NCBI RefSeq assembly: GCF_910596095.1 | Contig: NC_056550.1 | Location: 16,028,501 to 16,092,500, forward strand | Source: Thunnus maccoyii | Taxonomy: Eukaryota > Chordata > Actinopteri > Scombriformes > Scombridae | Length of the DNA: 64,000 bases | Direction: 5' to 3' | Shown: positions 62,701-64,000 of the stretch, in pieces | Position numbering within the stretch: the stretch's first letter is position 1 | Layout: each line of letters begins with the position of its first letter | Program-made: the position numbers and the translations under genes | The notes under the pieces: model-generated | The model's database searches: none | What the model was told of the DNA's origin: nothing | The model's input: the letters and a program-made list of their open reading frames with translations, nothing else

Positions 62701-64000
62701 TTAGCACAATTTAGCCAAATAACATTAGCCCAATTAACTTTTTTGTCAAAATTATTTATTGTGGCTGTTCATTGGCCCCCCCACCACAGATTTGATGTTT
62801 TGAGAACTTGAGTTGTGGTGACTCCTGAAGAAACTTGAGTTCAAATTAAAAGGTTCCAGTGTGACATATTCAGGCATGTCCCTAAGCTTTCATGAATCAC
62901 AGGTATGATAGCACTGTGCTGTTCATTTTTCCAGCAGGTACAGATAAAAACTGTGGGTGATAACCAAACTGGGACCAGTCTGAATCTGTGCTCTCAGAAA
63001 TGGATGATGAGAGATACTCTAAGTTTAGATTGACTGCAAATCAGAGGTCTTGATAGAGAATATAAATACTAACTAATTCCACATTTCCCACAATAGATAT
63101 ACCCATGACATTTGACAAATCAGCGTGCTAAATCCAAATTAATTACACATTAATCTGTATGGTTGTACTGCTTTGTCTAAAATTGGATTATAAATTAGTT
63201 TGTGATTGAATTTGTGGGTCATGTTGAGATAATACTGCAGTAGGAGTGTTGGAGGAAGTGCTTTCTTTCCTGTGTGGTTTAAACTGATGACCGGCTTATT
63301 TGCAATATTAATAACCTGTCAATCAAACATTGACAGGTAGTGAGTAGTTTTAATATTTTTCTGAATATAGTATTGCAACTATAGAAATTGTAAATGCAAT
63401 TATGTCTGTGAAGTAAAGTAACATAATATGTTACAACAGAGACACTTAACGGTGTCACGTCCACACAGACACTGTTCAATGTCCTGTCACCTGTTTGTAT
63501 ATAATAGCTGACAGCTGGCCAGTTCCTGGCTGTAGCTGAGTGCTCAGAGGCTTGTCACAACCTATTATCTGGCATGCAAAGCAGCCGCTGCTCACTTTTT
63601 TTTTTTTTTTGCTGTTTATGGTGCAGAGGAGAAAAAGGACTGCTGGTTTTAAGGCTGTTAAGTGTGATTGATTGTGTTTGCTGCAGATTGTGCCACCAGA
63701 CTTCTTAGGGCTCTCAGTTTCAATCCAAAACTCTGTTAATCCCCTTCTGGTAACAATTGCAGGGAGTAAATCTCTTTCATCACATTCATTCTCAAAGCAT
63801 TAAAGATCAAACTGAAAACATATACTTTATGAGCAAGATGAGACATTAGAGAACATCCAAAGACGTGACTTGCAATCATTCCTTGTGGACTCCTTATTGC
63901 TATTTTGGTTGGCATGTTGTGTTTTTCTTTTTTAGTTTCAATTCTCCCCGTCAAATTAATTTTCATTTTTGTGTAATTTTCTGTTGAACATACTAATTAA
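62701..64000. other. Intergenic DNA to the window end
   Basis: AT-rich with a T-run at about 63597-63611; no gene or named repeat seen. Confidence 0.4.

Overview
This window is vertebrate nuclear DNA, most likely from a ray-finned (teleost) fish. It shows intron-split genes with GT-AG junctions, long AT-rich intergenic DNA, (CA)n and (TTA)n microsatellites, and several dispersed repeats I recognise as common in teleosts. The proteins are closely similar to human orthologues but carry fish-like differences. No prokaryotic operon, CRISPR array, phage or plasmid feature is visible.

Four protein-coding genes are supported. (1) rasd1 (Dexras1), + strand, two coding exons at 11298-12211, has a TATA promoter just upstream and a poly(A) signal at 12581. 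(2) med9, - strand, two coding exons at 13895-14420, encodes the Mediator subunit and lies tail-to-tail with rasd1. (3) usp22, + strand, 13 coding exons from 23316 to 47894, has a 13.7-kb first intron and a 3'UTR of about 1.7 kb. It encodes the SAGA histone deubiquitinase. (4) sstr2, - strand, has a single coding exon at 53374-54486 and probably an untranslated first exon near 56802. It encodes a somatostatin receptor.

Region by region: 1-11160 is gene-free and holds degenerate repeats and small hairpin (MITE-like) elements. 11160-14480 is the compact rasd1/med9 pair. 14480-22900 is intergenic and contains a local tandem duplication (18741-21280) with rearranged copies. 22900-49560 is usp22, whose introns hold microsatellites, a LINE-tail repeat, a composite repeat with nuclear-receptor half-sites and a hAT-transposase remnant, and a MITE close to the last exon. 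49560-57000 is sstr2 and its flanks. 57400-64000 is intergenic, with teleost repeats and no gene I can support.

The genes do not form one pathway. Two (med9, usp22) encode parts of the general transcription machinery (Mediator, SAGA). The other two (rasd1, sstr2) encode Gi-linked signalling proteins. Human RASD1 and MED9 are adjacent at 17p11.2 in the same tail-to-tail orientation, USP22 is also at 17p11.2, and SSTR2 is on 17q, so the block keeps human chromosome 17 synteny.

I found no new multi-gene system. The most notable points are the loss of the nitric-oxide-sensitive cysteine in rasd1, the rearranged tandem duplication, a repeat with perfect ERE/ERR and DR1 sites inside usp22, a MITE that may supply the branch point for the last usp22 exon, and GCTAAC/GTTAGC word clusters at the two housekeeping promoters. 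All comparisons with human proteins, repeat families and the human map are from memory.
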